A stretch of 64,000 nucleotides of DNA from Pyxicephalus adspersus. Taxonomy: Eukaryota > Chordata > Amphibia > Anura > Pyxicephalidae. Shown here in pieces: positions 1 to 14,100 of the stretch (position 1 is its first letter; each line of letters starts with the position of its first letter). Under the pieces are notes generated by a model, which had not been told where the DNA came from, did not search any database, and saw only the letters and a list, made by a program, of their open reading frames with translations. The DNA is taken from the NCBI RefSeq assembly GCF_032062135.1, contig NC_092862.1, positions 96,695,283 through 96,759,282 on the forward strand. The letters are read 5' to 3'. A program made the position numbers and the translations under genes.

Positions 1-723
1 ATGACTGAGAACAGCATCCGCTGCGCTTTCTTCTCTTCATTTGCATTACGATTGTTCGTGGATGCTCCAGGATGTTGGACAAGCGCTGTACACACGTCAA
101 GAGTCTAGTCCGATACTATCCCAAGGGGATTATCAGACGAGAATCATCAAGTGTGTGTATGTAGCCTAATTCTGCTGGAATCCTTTTGATCCTAAGGACT
201 TTTGTACCAAGGCATTCATGTCACAGCCAGGATCTTATATTTGAACACAGCTCACATGCTAGAGGCTGTTTGCCACAATGGAAAGCCAGGTATGTGCAGC
301 TTCACAGCTGTCACCTTTACTGTGCCACTGAAACGAATGAGAACTTCTAGACTTACTTTTAACATACGTTTTGGTTTAATGAGCACATTAAGATATTACT
401 GCAGCATTTGTGAACCCTAAAATATTGTTGTCCTCCATCTAAATGTATGAAGGTTCAAAATACATGGGGCCTGCTGAACTCACTGGATGTAAATACAGTT
501 ACAAAAAACATATATTAATGTGTAAAGGACAGCTAACCCATTCTGGCTAGACGTTCTTTTCTGACACAAAAGCTTCATAGAAATAGTGAAGTCATTTAAT
601 CTCCCCTCTTAGACGCTGCCTGATTGTGATGCTATCCCAGGGGTCATGTAAAGCACAGCAATTCTCTCACTGCCTATATCAGCTTATTTGAGATATTTGA
701 AGTAGATTATGAGAGCTGCTTAC
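1..723 (-). other. vps41 last intron (partial)
   Basis: Intron sequence between the RING exon at 724-803 and the terminal exon, which lies beyond base 1. I searched for the expected terminal residues (AQFCNIC, then a lysine-rich end) on the minus strand and did not see them. The stretch holds one palindromic repeat near 60-175 and nothing else recognisable. Confidence 0.7.
64..172. repeat. Palindromic dispersed repeat, copy 1
   Basis: The left arm TACACACGTCAAGAGTCTAG faces the right arm ending TCATCAAGTGTGTGTATGTA as an imperfect inverted repeat around ATCCCAAGGGGAT. It ends TGTGTGTATGTAGCCTAA, an ending shared with stretches at about 3417-3434 and 26827-26844. Probably a MITE relic. Confidence 0.55.
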
Positions 724-803
724 CGTGTTACCAACAGGCAGACAATCTCGGTGGAACATGTGTCTGCAGTGAAATACCACCACCCCAAGTGGCTTAGAAG
801 TAT
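724..803 (-). CDS. vps41: vps41 exon, central zinc ligands of RING-H2, human residues 802-828
   Basis: 80 bp. Two bases complete an Asp codon; ends in phase 0. Acceptor TTTTCAG, donor GTAAGC. Contains VVVFHCRHMFHRDCLP, with C-x-H-x2-H-x2-C ligands in place. After CLP it reads VGNT, two residues shorter than human at this point. The last exon with the final C-x2-C pair is not in the window. Confidence 0.93.
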
Positions 804-3800
804 CTGAAAAGCAAATAAAAAATATTAATTATTAAAATACTGGAGTAAATGTTCTATTCAAAGAGCCTAAACACAAGTTTTAAATATACAGAAAATAAAT
901 AATGAGAGCAATGATCCAATAGAGAAAGTGAATATTAAACCCCTTAAAACACAGTTGGGTTTGCGCATAATATACAATATGAACATTGAGTCTTCAATTT
1001 TTTTTAACTGTGCAGGTTCAGTATAAAAATAAATACTGACTCCTGATTCACCTTTGTTTAATGTTGCTGTATCTGACCCTTCATATTCAGCTTTATTTAC
1101 ACATATATTGGACTCTTCGGGTTGGAAAGCATAGTAACATAGTGGAGCATATAAAGACTCAATTAACTAACCAGACAGTACCTAGTTGCACATATACTTC
1201 TGTGCCCCTTTCATTTTTAATGAAAAAGTTAGCCGATGGCCCTACCCACAGGGCAAATCAATAATTACAGGTTGCTCTACAAGTATGGGATAAAAACATT
1301 TCTATACACCCGTTAGTCAAAACATTAAAACTAACGATGGGTAAAGGAACAAAATTGCTTATCTCAGAATGGTATCTGGTAAAGGTTGGGATAAACTATG
1401 CAGCAAATGAAGAGGAAAAATGGGCAAATGTAGGACTGAGTTACTATGACAAGGGCCACATGCCTAGATGAGTGGGTTATCAAACTTACAAAATGAGAGA
1501 TTTAGGCAGTGGATATGCAGTGGATACTACCAACCAAAAGTGATCCAGAGAAGGATAACAGGTAAACTGGCAACAGTGTCATGAACAATCAAGGTTCATG
1601 TATGTGGCTTGAGAGGGGGCTAAAGACTAGTCCACCCGGTATGATCCCACGAAAGAGCAGTACCTCAAATTGATGAAAAGTTTAATGTTTGTCATAACCG
1701 GAAAAAAAAAAAAAAAAAAAAAAAAGCACAGTTGCTGCATAGTGACCCGAACAGACAGAGGGGGCCCATGCTGACCCCTGCCCACGGTTGAAAACTCCTA
1801 CATTATAAAGATGGCTGGGTGTGTGAACATTGTTGAGCTGGGGAACAGATGGAAGAAAGATACACTAAGATGTACTATAGAAAAAAGCAGGCTGATGGAG
1901 GCAGTGTGACTTGCAGACTGCAATAGGAAAATACAGAAGAGCAAATCAAGTAAAATCAGGTTAAATAAAAAAGTAACCAAAAAGAAACCATACCTGCTGG
2001 AAGAATTGGTGACAGACATTGCTCACAAATATTGTCCTCTGAAACAAACATAACATGATTTTTAAAACTTCTAAGCAAAATCATATGATATTTGAAGTTC
2101 ACGTATACTGCTTTACCTAACTTTTTCAGATGTTACTACTCCTACACATACCATATTCTTTATTTGAAAAAGGGTGCTTTCTGCAGAGATCAATAGCTGA
2201 ATTTGAATGAACACAGCTGAATGAGCCATCAGTTTAGCGATTTATCCCTAATGGAAGAAAAAGTGACTGTTTGTGTGAAATCTCTTCTGCTAACTAATAG
2301 TGCCTTGGGAATTCTAACTGACAGTACTATGGGAACCCTAATATAGAATGCTTTGGGAATAATTTTTTATGTGTATTAAACATTTATTGATCAAGGAAAT
2401 ATTGTATCCATAGAGTACACTGAGGGGGGAGGGGGTACAGCCATCCAATAATCTCAAAAATGGCTAAAGCTGGAGAGTTTGGTGGAGGCAGCACTGGAAT
2501 AGAACAAATTTAGTACCCATGGGTCCTTTCACTATATTACCCCTTCTGTCTTTACCACATCTGAAAAGCAAGAGATAAAGGAATTAATTCTCATTTAAAA
2601 AATCTAGATTCTATATAGTATATATAAAGATCTATAATTTCAGTTCTTGGATCCTATGCTCCAAACAAATTTCATTACCATATATGATCCTGAATTTCTG
2701 TCTGGCTAAGGTTTCACAAAATGTTAGCAATTTTAAAAGTGACCCTACATAGGGAGTACACACATAAAACTATTGATTTTTTGCATCTATCATAAGGGAT
2801 GACATCTTACAGTATCAAAATAAAAAGACCAACTCTACTATGGCTTCACCCACCTTCTCAAACCTCCACACTCTTAAACTTCACTGCTGGCCACAGTACT
2901 CTTCCGGCCAGCATCATTCCACCCACTTCTGTAAGTCCACTTGGCCATGGACATACTCTCCCCCTTGGGGTGCATTGTTTTGCAGTTTGGAATCTCACAA
3001 AAATAATGCATGGAAAGGGGCTCAAACATTTTAAAATGAGCAATGTTCTCTGTGGCAATAAGGATGTCTAACCAATGATGCGGAGGAAACAAGGAAGGAG
3101 CCCATTCATCACCTAGGCAACACTTCAAATGTAAGTACCCTGGGAATGTTTTAAAGTTTACTGGGGGGAGTTGGGGGTGATCAAGGGGGAGGAACCCCCC
3201 ATATTAGAGATGGGTTTAATCAAAATACCATGTTTTTCTGTAATCCTAAACCCTACACAGATATGAGATTACCATCACTGGAATTTTTTTTTGATGGTTT
3301 CCGGTGACAGATGAGAGAAGAGGGTGTTATGATGAAGGATGTTGGAGGATCACTGTACACATGCTAGATTTTCACCCAATATAAGCATGACTGTGTCTCA
3401 GCTGAAGATCATCTGACATGTATACCTAGCCTAATGCTGTAAAAAGTTTTTAAACTGTCTTTTTAAATTATTCCTCATGTCATTTACACTAAAGAAAATG
3501 TAATAGTGCATTTTACCATCATGTAATCCTGAAACCATAAAAAATTTTTGTTTCCTGTTTATTAAAATTAGGAATAATAAAAGAATAACATACCATCAAC
3601 CAGTGTAGCTCTCGACTGAGTCCTGTGCATTTTATTTAGCAGGGATAAGGAGTCTGATACTAAAATTTTTTTGCACCCTTCCCTTAGAAGTATCTAGAAC
3701 AAACAAAAATACAAAAACTATATAAATACCAATACAATTCACAGTAAGATTGCCTGTAAGGAAAATACACAAAATGTACTTATTACATTGACGGGTGAAT

Positions 3801-5114
3801 ACTTTTGTAAATAATAATGTGATGAATTATCAATTTCAAATATTTTCCATGAGAACTCCATGAAAGCAGCTAAAAAAAAAAAAAGAGGTGATGTACAATC
3901 ACCCTAATATGTGGTACAGTCAGTTAGCCTGGAGATGTGACACAGTCACAATATTATTATATTATTAGCTGGTAGGTGTTCAGCTTTAAATGCTCAAAAC
4001 CATTACAGTGCCAAGCAATAACATATATATTTTTATATAAAAAAATCCTTTATTGCTCGTTAGCTAACAGGGACAATAAAAAAACTTCTTGGCTCAATCT
4101 GCTCTCCCTTCTAACACATATGCATGCAGCAGAGCCTGATTCGCTACTAGTATTCCCTTTTTTCTGGCCAAATTAATTGACAGCCACATACATACATTAT
4201 ATATATATATATATATAACCATTTTGAGTTCCAGAGGTGCTTTCACTTCATTTTTAATTACTGTCTATGATTAATATAGTAATGGTATATCTCCTTACGT
4301 AATATAAAAAGCTCCAAACTGCACTTCAGGTTGAATCTTCAAAATTCTATTCTTCAAAACCAAGGTACATACAAGGATCATAAAAAACTGAAGCATTTTG
4401 ATAGGAGTAGACTGAGTGAGATGTTCTGCTATGTATACAAAAACAAAGCCTGATTTCTTCTATTCGGCTCCCTCTAGTAATGTCTGGGAGCAAATAATGC
4501 AGAAAAAATGTAATTACTGTGCTGCCAGGCTTGATTTCCTGTCCTAAGCGCCTAAAGTGGAAAGTATTTATGATAATTTTTTACTTATCTTATACCCTTT
4601 GTACTACTAGATGGAAGTGTAATCTTTGTCACATGACTGTACCGTGCCAGCTCCCTCAGAGCTACAGAGGAGCTGCTCTGAACCAGGGAACTCACTAGGC
4701 AAATTTTTTTTCAGCCTAGTATTTGGGCCATTCACATGGATAATATAGGGATTTATTAAGTTGGACAACCATCAATATTAACCTCCTAAGCGGTAATCCC
4801 GAGTGACCCGGGGTGGATTTTAATTGCAAAAAGAGGTTACTTTAACCCAAAAAAAAAAAAAAAAAACACACTTACCTTGCTCCGTCGCTGTCCCCTAGAG
4901 TCCTGCTCGTCCCCCCACAGGTCCTGGGGACACGTCTGCCTCCTCTGATCTTCAGCCGGCAAATGCAGAGCTGAGATCAACGAGGTTTCCCGTGACGCCG
5001 GGAGTTAGCCGCGGGAAATTCAAAATCACTTTGTATTAGATTCAATACAAAATAGCTGTATTGAGTCCAATACAAAGAAATCTTCATAAATTATTCATAA
5101 TATATAAACACACA

Positions 5115-5170
<56 letters not shown>

Positions 5171-8100
5171 TATATACATACACACACACATATACACACA
5201 CACACATACATATACACACACACACACACATATACACACACATATATACACACACATATATACACACACACATAATTTTTTTTATTTATTTATTTTTTCA
5301 TTTTTTTTTTTTTAAAGTTCTTAATTAAATTTATTAACTATTGGATATATTTTGGTGAGTTTTGCCTAGCAAAAGCCTACCTAATATAGCATACAAAGTA
5401 AAATAAATTTCCATGCAAAAAAATTGTACCACTTTTTGCACAGAAATTTGGACAAAATCAGACCGCTAGGGGGGTTAAATTGCAAAATACTAAGGTTTAG
5501 CTGGTAAAAAGGTTTTATTATTGCAGTTGCTATAGGTACAAATACAATTACTTTCGCCCATACTGAGCAGAGCAGCCTCTTTGTAACATACATCAAAACC
5601 TGCCGACAGAATCTACTAAATTTGGAATGTATTATAAGCTATTGCCATGATCTCTTGATACTATGCATCAAGGTCTTGCGTGCATAAATGAATTTCAAGT
5701 AGGAGGTCTGGAGTCCTCAGAGGCCTGTGCCCAGTCTATCACTCTAAATACGTGTATTATATTTCACCAGTGGTTCTGTGTGTCTCAGCGGTATTTTATT
5801 TTTTCTTAGCTCGTTGCTATTCATCGCTTGATATGCTGCTCTGCATGCCTTGTACAGATAAGGCAAACATAATAAAAATAAAAAGATAAATGCAAGCGAT
5901 GTGTTCATCAATGAAAGTTTTATTATCTAACTTCATATATTAGTTACAGGCTAATGCGGCATTAGTTTTACAACTAAATTATTAGAACTTTTATAGAATA
6001 TACAAAACTTTAGTATTACAAAATTGTTTATAAATGTAAAATGTTGTAAAGGGAACTACAGCCAAAGTGAACATGGTCTTGGATGTTAAAAAAAGATCTC
6101 TGTTGAAGGGGATGATTATTGTTTAGTATAACCTTCCTGTCCAGGGAACCCCTGCTAAAATTACCATATCCCCAGCTTAAATACATGGTGTGTGGTCAGT
6201 GGGTAGAATGTCTCCTACATTACTGGCCATTGAGAAAAATGTCACCTCTACAGATAGCCAAAAAGGTCAGGTAAACCGGCCCGATTAGTCAAAATTTGTT
6301 CATGGAAATCAGCTACAGCTATTCGCTCGAATAGGCCAATATTGTTCGGGTGATGGGAGCGTTAAATTCGAACACCATTAAACTGAATAGGGGAAAATTC
6401 GGGTTATTTTTCAGAACTGTGTAGAGCTTCTACAGCCTACAAATACATTTAAAAAGACACGTCAAGACTCCCACAGCTCCGCACAACACTGTACAAGGCA
6501 AGAAAAAATAAAAAAAAAAAAAAAACAGGAAGGCTTTTTATGTTGCTGGCAAGGCCATTTTATGGGGCGGTCAAGAGAACATGCCAGATTTGTTACAGGC
6601 CCCTGAGTAGAGGCAGAGAGGGCCCCAAGGGGGTTCCTCTGGTACAAAAATTAGCCACCAGGTTTCACCGCTCCGTTACAAGCCATAAACAGGCTTCAGA
6701 GTAGAGGCAGAGGGCCCTGGGGGTGGTCTTTCAGTCCAAAAAATTAGCCGATTACACAGCTCTGTTACAAGTGATATAGGCCTCACAGTAGATAGAGGCA
6801 GAGGGTCCCGAGGGAGGTCCTCTGTACAAAAATTAGCCAGTTACACAGCTCCATTGCAAGGTATAGGCCTCAGAGACAGAGTAGAGGTAGAGGGCCACGA
6901 GGGGTAGGAGAAGATGAAGAAGGCTGTGAAAGTGCTCTTCCCGTCAAGGGGTCAGCAGGCTGTGCAGCAGTTGCCAACTAATCAGTGCATTCTGCAGAGG
7001 GGGTGTTGAAGTCATTACTGATCCGAGCCTTATTCATTTTATGAAAAAAGTTAGTCAGTTGACATTTTCTGCAGGGAGGCGAATGCGCTTGTCACTCACT
7101 ATGCCCCCAGCTGCACTGAACACTCTTTCAGATAACGCACTTGTGGCTTGGCAGGCAAGGATCTGAATGGCATGTTCTGCCAGCTCTGGCCACTGCTCAA
7201 GCTTGGATGCCCAGTAGCGCAGTGGGTCCTGGCTTTGCAGGTTGCAGATGTCCCATGTAAAGTTCAGGTATTCCTGCACCATGACTGAGTAGCGCTGCAG
7301 ACTGTCATTGGCAATTGCTGCACGACTGTCGGCTTTTCTATGCTCAAAAAAATCCTGCATAGTTTGGCTTAGACGTAGGCTTTTTCCTGCTGCTGCCACC
7401 CTTGCCGCTTACGGTAGTTGTTTGGCTGGTGTAACTGCCATAGGGATCCCTGCTGCTGGCATACGGAAAGGCTGAGCACAAGTCCCTTACAAGCACTTCT
7501 TGTTAGTGCTGCATTTTAGGCCCCCTGTATTGGGGCAGGATGAGTTGTTCTATCTGAGGCATGTAACATGGATCAAGTAATGTAGCAATCAAATAGTCGT
7601 TAGTGTTTGTTTTTATGTACTGTATGCGCAGATCTTTGGCTATGCACTCCTGCATGAAGGCTGTCATGTGGCTCAAACTTCCCACAGCAGAGGGAATTCT
7701 ACACTCAGACTCCTGTGGGTCGAACAGCAGCACAGGGTCGTCCTCCTCCTCTTCCTAGGTCTTGCCATCCATGGAACATGCTGCCTTTTGTTTGGATGGA
7801 TGGATGCCATGTACCCTCCATGTCCTCCTCTCCCACTTCCTCCCCTTCTCCCATGCCTGCTATCTCCTCCTAATCCTCATCTTCTTCGACCTCCTCCTCT
7901 TCCTGGACTTGCGGTAGACTATGCCTAGTAGGCACGCATGTCTGAGATAATGTTGTAAAAAGTCATCTCTTGCTGCAGCGTCCGCTCTGTGTCGTATCCG
8001 AGCTCCACCATCATCTGTTCCAACAAGCATATGATTGGGATGGTGTCACTGACACAAGCCTGATTCATGCTGATCATCCTGGTCGCCTCTTCCAAAGGTG

Positions 8101-11100
8101 CCAATAGAGTGCATAAGGCCTCACTTTGCTTTTCGCAGGGTGGAAGGTAATGTAGGTAAGCGTCTTAAACGAGCAGACTCTGCCACGTAATCCACCACCG
8201 CTTTCTGTTGTTCAGCAAGCCGCTGGAGCATGTAAAAGGTAAAATTCCAACTTTCTGCCTTTCAGCATCAGCGGCTGGAGGCCTAGGTACAGGCTAGGAA
8301 GTGTTGAACTATGAGGTTCATGAGGTGAGTCAGGCAAGGTACGTGTGAAAGTTTCCCAGAATGCAGGGCTGCCAGCAGATTGGCCCCGTTGTCACACACG
8401 ACCTTGCCTGGCTTTTGTCCATGCGGAGTCAGTATATGTTCTCCTGCTCCCGCAGGGCACTTAGAGTGGTTGTGCCCGTGTGGCTGAGAGAGCCGAGGCA
8501 TCGCAACCTCAGGACTGCATGGCAACGTCTGACATTGTGCACCGAAATAGCAAACTGCAGGTTTTTGCTGGCGGGGAACAGATGCAGGTGGGTGGGAGGT
8601 GCTGGGTCTTCACAGCAAAGTGTCCCTGGAGGAAGAGGTTGAGGCAGACGAGTCAAAGGAGGAGGTGGCAGTGGAGGTCAAGGAGGAGATTGCATGGCGA
8701 TGTGCTCTGGGCAGAGCTAGGTGTGCAGGCTTTCCTGCAGCTGCATCTTCCCCTGCTGCCACCAAAGTCACCCAGAGAGCTGTGTAGGAAATATATCTTC
8801 CCAGTCTGTGCTTGCTCAACCACTTGTCGGTTGTCAGCTGCACCTTGCCAGAGTGCTGCAGGGCCACGGACACACTGCTCTGCACGTGTTCATGCAAAGC
8901 AGGAACACATTTTTGTGCAAAATACTGCCGCTTGGGCATAAAGTACTGTGGGTTCGTGCAGAGGAATGCGTAATGGAACGCATTGATTGGAGTCCACCAG
9001 TCAGTAAGGGAGGAGCTCAAACGGCAATCAGCTGTGCAATTGCCGCATTAATTAGCTTTGTTTTGGGGTCATTTGGACCATATTTCCTCTTCTGCTCCAG
9101 CATCTCGGGGATGGAAGGTTGGATGCTGGTAATGCTAACCACAGAAATGTTGAAAGATGGGGTAGAAGGTGTGGGGGATGGCAATGATGCCTTGTCCTAA
9201 CTGCTAGCAATGCGACAAACACCAGTCGATCTGCATTGGAGCGCCTCCTTACCGCTGGTGGAGCCTGAAAACTGTAATGCTCAGCTACATCCCCCACTCA
9301 AATTGCTGGCAGTAGCACGGGGAACTTTGGTGGCAGAAGGAGGAAAGGCAGCAGAGGAAGATCTAGCTTTTTAAATGTGTGCTCATGCAAGTTGTTCCAA
9401 GGTTTGTTTGGGTTTTTGCCTCGTTTCAACTGCTGAGCACACAGTTTGCAGATGACCATAGTGTTGTCATCACTATGGACACTAAAAACTGCCCACACGG
9501 GCGAACATTGAACTAGGCCGAAAGGTGCTCTGGAGCTGGAGCTCGTGGTGGCGGTCCGCGGTTGTTGAGGCACGCCTGTGGTGACAGCTGCCGACGATGG
9601 ACGACTGACTTGCCTGACTGGTATGTGAAGACTGCAGAGTGTTGGCAGCTTTTACACTCTTCCTCCCTCCCCCCCCTTTGAGGGTGCTCTGCAATCTACT
9701 CCTCCTCCTCTTCCTGCCTATGATGATCTCCTTGTTCGCCCCATGTCGGATCAAGGACATCAACATCATTGGAAGAGTACAGTTTTTCCCTGTATGTGCC
9801 GACAGGAAACAGCGGCCTTTTGGAGCCAGTTTGAAGTGGCTCGTCTGGCTCAGCGTTTTGGGGTGAAAAGTTGAGGAGGGAAAGCCTGTGAACTGACTCG
9901 GATGACTCAAACCACTGTGGGTCTTCAAGGATGTGGATCTCTGCCTCTCCACCCCTTGGTGTGCCTCCTCTACGTACTCATGAACATTCTTTCTGCTCTA
10001 CACAAGACTTTCTAGCCGAGGAGGAAGAAGTAGGAGGAGGAGGTTTCAGGGACTATAGTTTGGGATCCCTGTGAGGCCTGTGTCTGACTGGAAGAGGGGG
10101 TGCAATCACTTGACCCAGGCTGGGTCATGTACTCTAATACCTGTTCAAAGCGTGGTAATAATGGTCGTACACCACCACCAGCAGGGCTAAAATGTCTAAG
10201 GTCCGGCTGGCTTCTTGTTCTCGGGTCTGCAGTTAAAAACCAACCCATACTGCTTTCCTTGCCACCCCTGACAAAGCTGCCCCTTACTCTTTGGCTAGAC
10301 ATAGTTAAAATGTTTGTGTGACTTCACACCATGCAAAATACTTTTGCGCTAATATGCTTCTCAAAGTCTAAATCATGACAGTAGGAGGATTTTTTTTTGG
10401 GGGGGGGGGGGCGCAGAACAGGAGCAATAGCAATACAGTACAATATACAACTATCTGACTAACAGTAAAACCCTTTACCTGTCTGAGTAGAGTAGATTAC
10501 AGGACTGAAACAATACAGTACAATACAACTATCTATCTGACTAATAGTGAAAAAGTCCAACTGCAATTTAATTTTACTTTAACACTGCCAGCAGCACAGA
10601 GTGGTTGTGTCTGCTAGCAGATCTCTGTCAGGAGTGGTAAATGCAGGCAAGCCCTAGATGTTCCATTGCGTGAGTGTGCTAGTATTCACCTGTAAGTTGT
10701 AGTCTTGCAGGATTTTCACAAGTGAGTCTCTCAGATTAGGAATCTCCATTCCTTCTTTAATGCGATGAATCAGAAGGATTGGATCAACATGGGTCCCGAT
10801 GTTATTAAGTAATCCGGTTATAAATGCTATTATGGAAAAAAAGAAAGTCCTTTATCTGTATGCAAGTCAGTGATAAATGAAAAGTTTGCCCGAAATGGTT
10901 TAATTAAAATTTCCACTATTCACTATCTATTGAACCTGGTTTGACTTTTGCTACAACAAAATGACAGGACAGCACAAGAAGGTGCCTCTTCTGTAAATCT
11001 GTAAGCATCTCTAAACCTAGACAAACTCACAGAAGTACTATAAGAATTACGATAATGCTGGACTAGAAAGGCTTGCCTAGTAAGCACATTGTAGTTGGGG

Positions 11101-14100
11101 AAGAAATGGGAACATTCAGTGTTGGCAGAAATAAGGGGTCGCTATTGTTTTTGATTACATAAACTGCAGGCCACTATATTACTAAGGGTATAAAAAAGGT
11201 TGACTTTTTTTTATTCTTGTAAACAAATATTTTGAACATCGTAGCAGCCTGTTTTTTCATAAAATATGCACTTAAACCCAAACACAGTCTTCTAGCTTTA
11301 AACGTAAAGGTTTGGAAATGGAAAAATAAGTTCCTCAGAAGAACAGATTTTGGCACTGAAGTATGATTACATTCTTCTTACTCATATCAACTGTGTATAA
11401 ACAATTAAAACTTACCATACATACATATTTATGACACATTTTTCTATCTCATTTTATGTATTTTGCAAACCGTGTGGAAAACAAGTGACTGAAATGCCAC
11501 AGAAAAACACACAAAACAGCTGCAGGAATGATTCATGAAAATTCTGTCCCTCATGTCATTAAAAGAACACATCTAAAGTAAAATGACAATGCAGCACTTC
11601 TTCCTGGCCTGAGTAAGGCTGGAAGTGGCCCAAATTAGGTATTAGATTCCTCTCTGATGCACACTATGTTTCGTTAGAGATGCCCTTGACAGTCCTAATG
11701 GAAGAGAACACTGCAAGAACCCATATACATTGTTCACTGCTCTTACGTGGTTTATCAATAGAGTACAAAATAAGGTCCTCCCACAGCTCGGCATCATCCT
11801 GTTCTTTTGCAAACTCAATGGCTTTATCCACGTCATGTAGTTCTTCCATAATCATCTGCAAGGCCCTGCGGCTGTTCCCCATTCTGCCTATAAAACAAAT
11901 TCTATGTTTGAATATTGCAATAAATACAGTGCAACATTTGGTTATATAAGTCAGCAAGCAAACAGTGAGAAAGGAAAAACAGTAAACCAAGATATTAAAC
12001 CCAGGTATGATCTGAATAAAATGACTTTAAATGTAGGCCGTCTAAGCTGGCACCGAGACAGATCTCTGGTTCCTAACAATCTCAAAAATAAACTCTCAGA
12101 AAATAGTACCATTATTACCAGACACCCGTTCAACCAGACTAGACTGATACCTGCACATCTGCTGCTACTTAATAAAGGAGAGAGCATTTAAGATAAAAAA
12201 AGAAAGAATAAATCTATGATTGTTTGTGGTGTTTTTAAATGTTTTTATTAGTTGTAAAGTTATTTATAATAAAAAGATTGATAAAATACATTTAACATAT
12301 TTGTTTCTTTGGGTTATGACATTTGTAAATGTCTTGAAAAACTTTTTTCTATGAAGTGTCTGTGTATGGTCAAAAAATCCCTGACCCCCTTGCTTATAAG
12401 TGAGGGGAAGTGGACAGCTCAGCTTACAGCTGCACTGTACAGGTCCAAGGTTGTATTAAATATGTATATACTGGAGGCAGGCAGCATTGTTAGCTTTAGC
12501 AGCCTACAATCCTGAACAAGATTTGGTGCTTCATGTGCATAATAAATATTCTTCTAAGCAGGAAATCTAAATAGATATCTGCTAATTCTTTATGAAAAAC
12601 TCCTGACATGTTGTATTCCCATAAATCTTGTTCATATTATGCTGAGCGGGTGAATGTACTTACTTAACAAAAACACCGTCTCTTCAACAAAATTTCTCTG
12701 AAGACAGATTTCAAGAGCCTGTAATTGAGGGGAAAGGAAATGAGATTTCAAATTCGATGACAAGAGTCTATTAAAAACCATGAGGACAACCTGAAATTAT
12801 GTTACATAACTCTTGAAAAAGTACAGTTTCTGTACATTCACACGGTGAAAACATTTCATATTACTTTTAAATCATTTCTTAAAATCAGTGGGTAAACATG
12901 TATTATTTTAAACAATGCATTTTAAAATACAAGATCAGTACTGAATCATTATCTTTATTAGGTGGTGAAATACTAAACTGGGGGGTAGCTATATGGCCAC
13001 AGCTATTTTTAGAATTTTTTGATTATGCCATTAATGATGGAAAAACACATCAAAGGATATGAGGCATGGATCTGGTGGTAAGGTAGGACAGCTAAATAAA
13101 GTTTTTTGAAAGAAAGGCGAAGCGGATCCTATAGTAGCATAGCCTCATGCATAGTTTGTTTCTAAGAACTATCATTCCTAGTAATTTCTTTTCCTGAAAA
13201 TCTGAAAGGGGTCTGTCTGTGCTGCTGTAAGAACATCATGCTACGTCTAGTCTGGTAAAATGCAGCTGGACAGGAAGATTAGTTAAATCTCTCTAATGGA
13301 GCACTGGATGGGACTTGACAGGGAATCTAATGCCTTCTCACTCCATTCAAAACTAAATGAAAAAAGTTGTGGCTGGCCATACAATTCAAGCACTAAATAG
13401 AAAACAGCGATTTCAGATTAACTTCCTAATAAAGCATAAACAGGTGTTATATGTCAGTACAATGTATAGTGCATTCAACTTTGATGAGCAAACATGGACT
13501 TTGTTACTTCAGACTGAACACACTGAGGTCTGCTAAATGGCTTAATACATTTAGCTCGACTTGACACTGATTGGTCACGACAGGTATTTCAATTTCAATT
13601 TTCAAAATGCTTTTAGGCTTTCTTCCAAGTAGCCAATTTTATAATTTCTTTCAAGCACTTAATCAGAGGAAAAAGCTACCGATACATAGCAGCTAAGTAC
13701 TTTAATTTGGACTGCGTCTGCTTTCAACTTCAAACAGTACACTTGTTTCACATCTTCAGATTTAAACCATTATTTCAGTTTTGGCAAAGTGAAATTAGAC
13801 AACTAGGATACTAACTGTTACAAATACACAACCACAAAACTAATAGAGAGAAAAACAATTGGGGGTATACTTCATAAAGTGGTAAATCTGACAATCACCA
13901 AACATCTTCCAAGTGTATGTGTTTTAAACATCTGGACAGGGTAAAAATCACTGCATTATGGCCAAAATGTCTTGTCAGAAAAATTTGTCATGTTGGCCAG
14001 TATATGCAATAGCAATTACTGATAGGATCACTCAAATCCTAGGTTGATCTGAACCTGCTCCTAGGCTCAAAAAGACAGATATATAAAAAAAAAAGGAGTG

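Larger units (their letters stand above)
6260..10320 (-). pseudogene. Decayed autonomous-type hAT transposon (BED finger plus hAT transposase)
   Basis: Minus-strand fragments of one hAT transposase in order, broken by stops and frameshifts. 10302-10012: possible N terminus. 9573-9298: BED-type zinc finger with ICKLC and LHEHT. 9020-8610: LTTDKWLSKH, typical of the hAT catalytic core. 8525-8283: VVCDNGANLLAAL and CLTHLMNLIVQ. 7733-7503: ATLLDPCYMP. 7399-7055: the C-terminal dimerisation domain with ATSALSERVFSAAGGI. The 9573, 9297 and later 9020/8525/7733 pieces fall in two frames and the last piece in another, so it cannot be expressed as one protein. Exact ends and target duplication were not identified; sequence of similar character continues to about 6260 and perhaps to 10650. 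Confidence 0.88.

Noticed and set aside
2799..3128. Overlapping open frames on both strands (up to 90 aa)
   Set aside because: No domain or conserved pattern; composition suggests a dispersed repeat. They lie in a vps41 intron with no start context or splice structure that supports a gene.
5061..5328. Several 60-84-aa frames rich in Tyr-Ile and His-Thr
   Set aside because: They are translations of the TA/CA microsatellite.
8361..9200. Plus-strand frames of 93-159 aa
   Set aside because: They are antisense shadows of the hAT transposase, whose motifs are on the minus strand.
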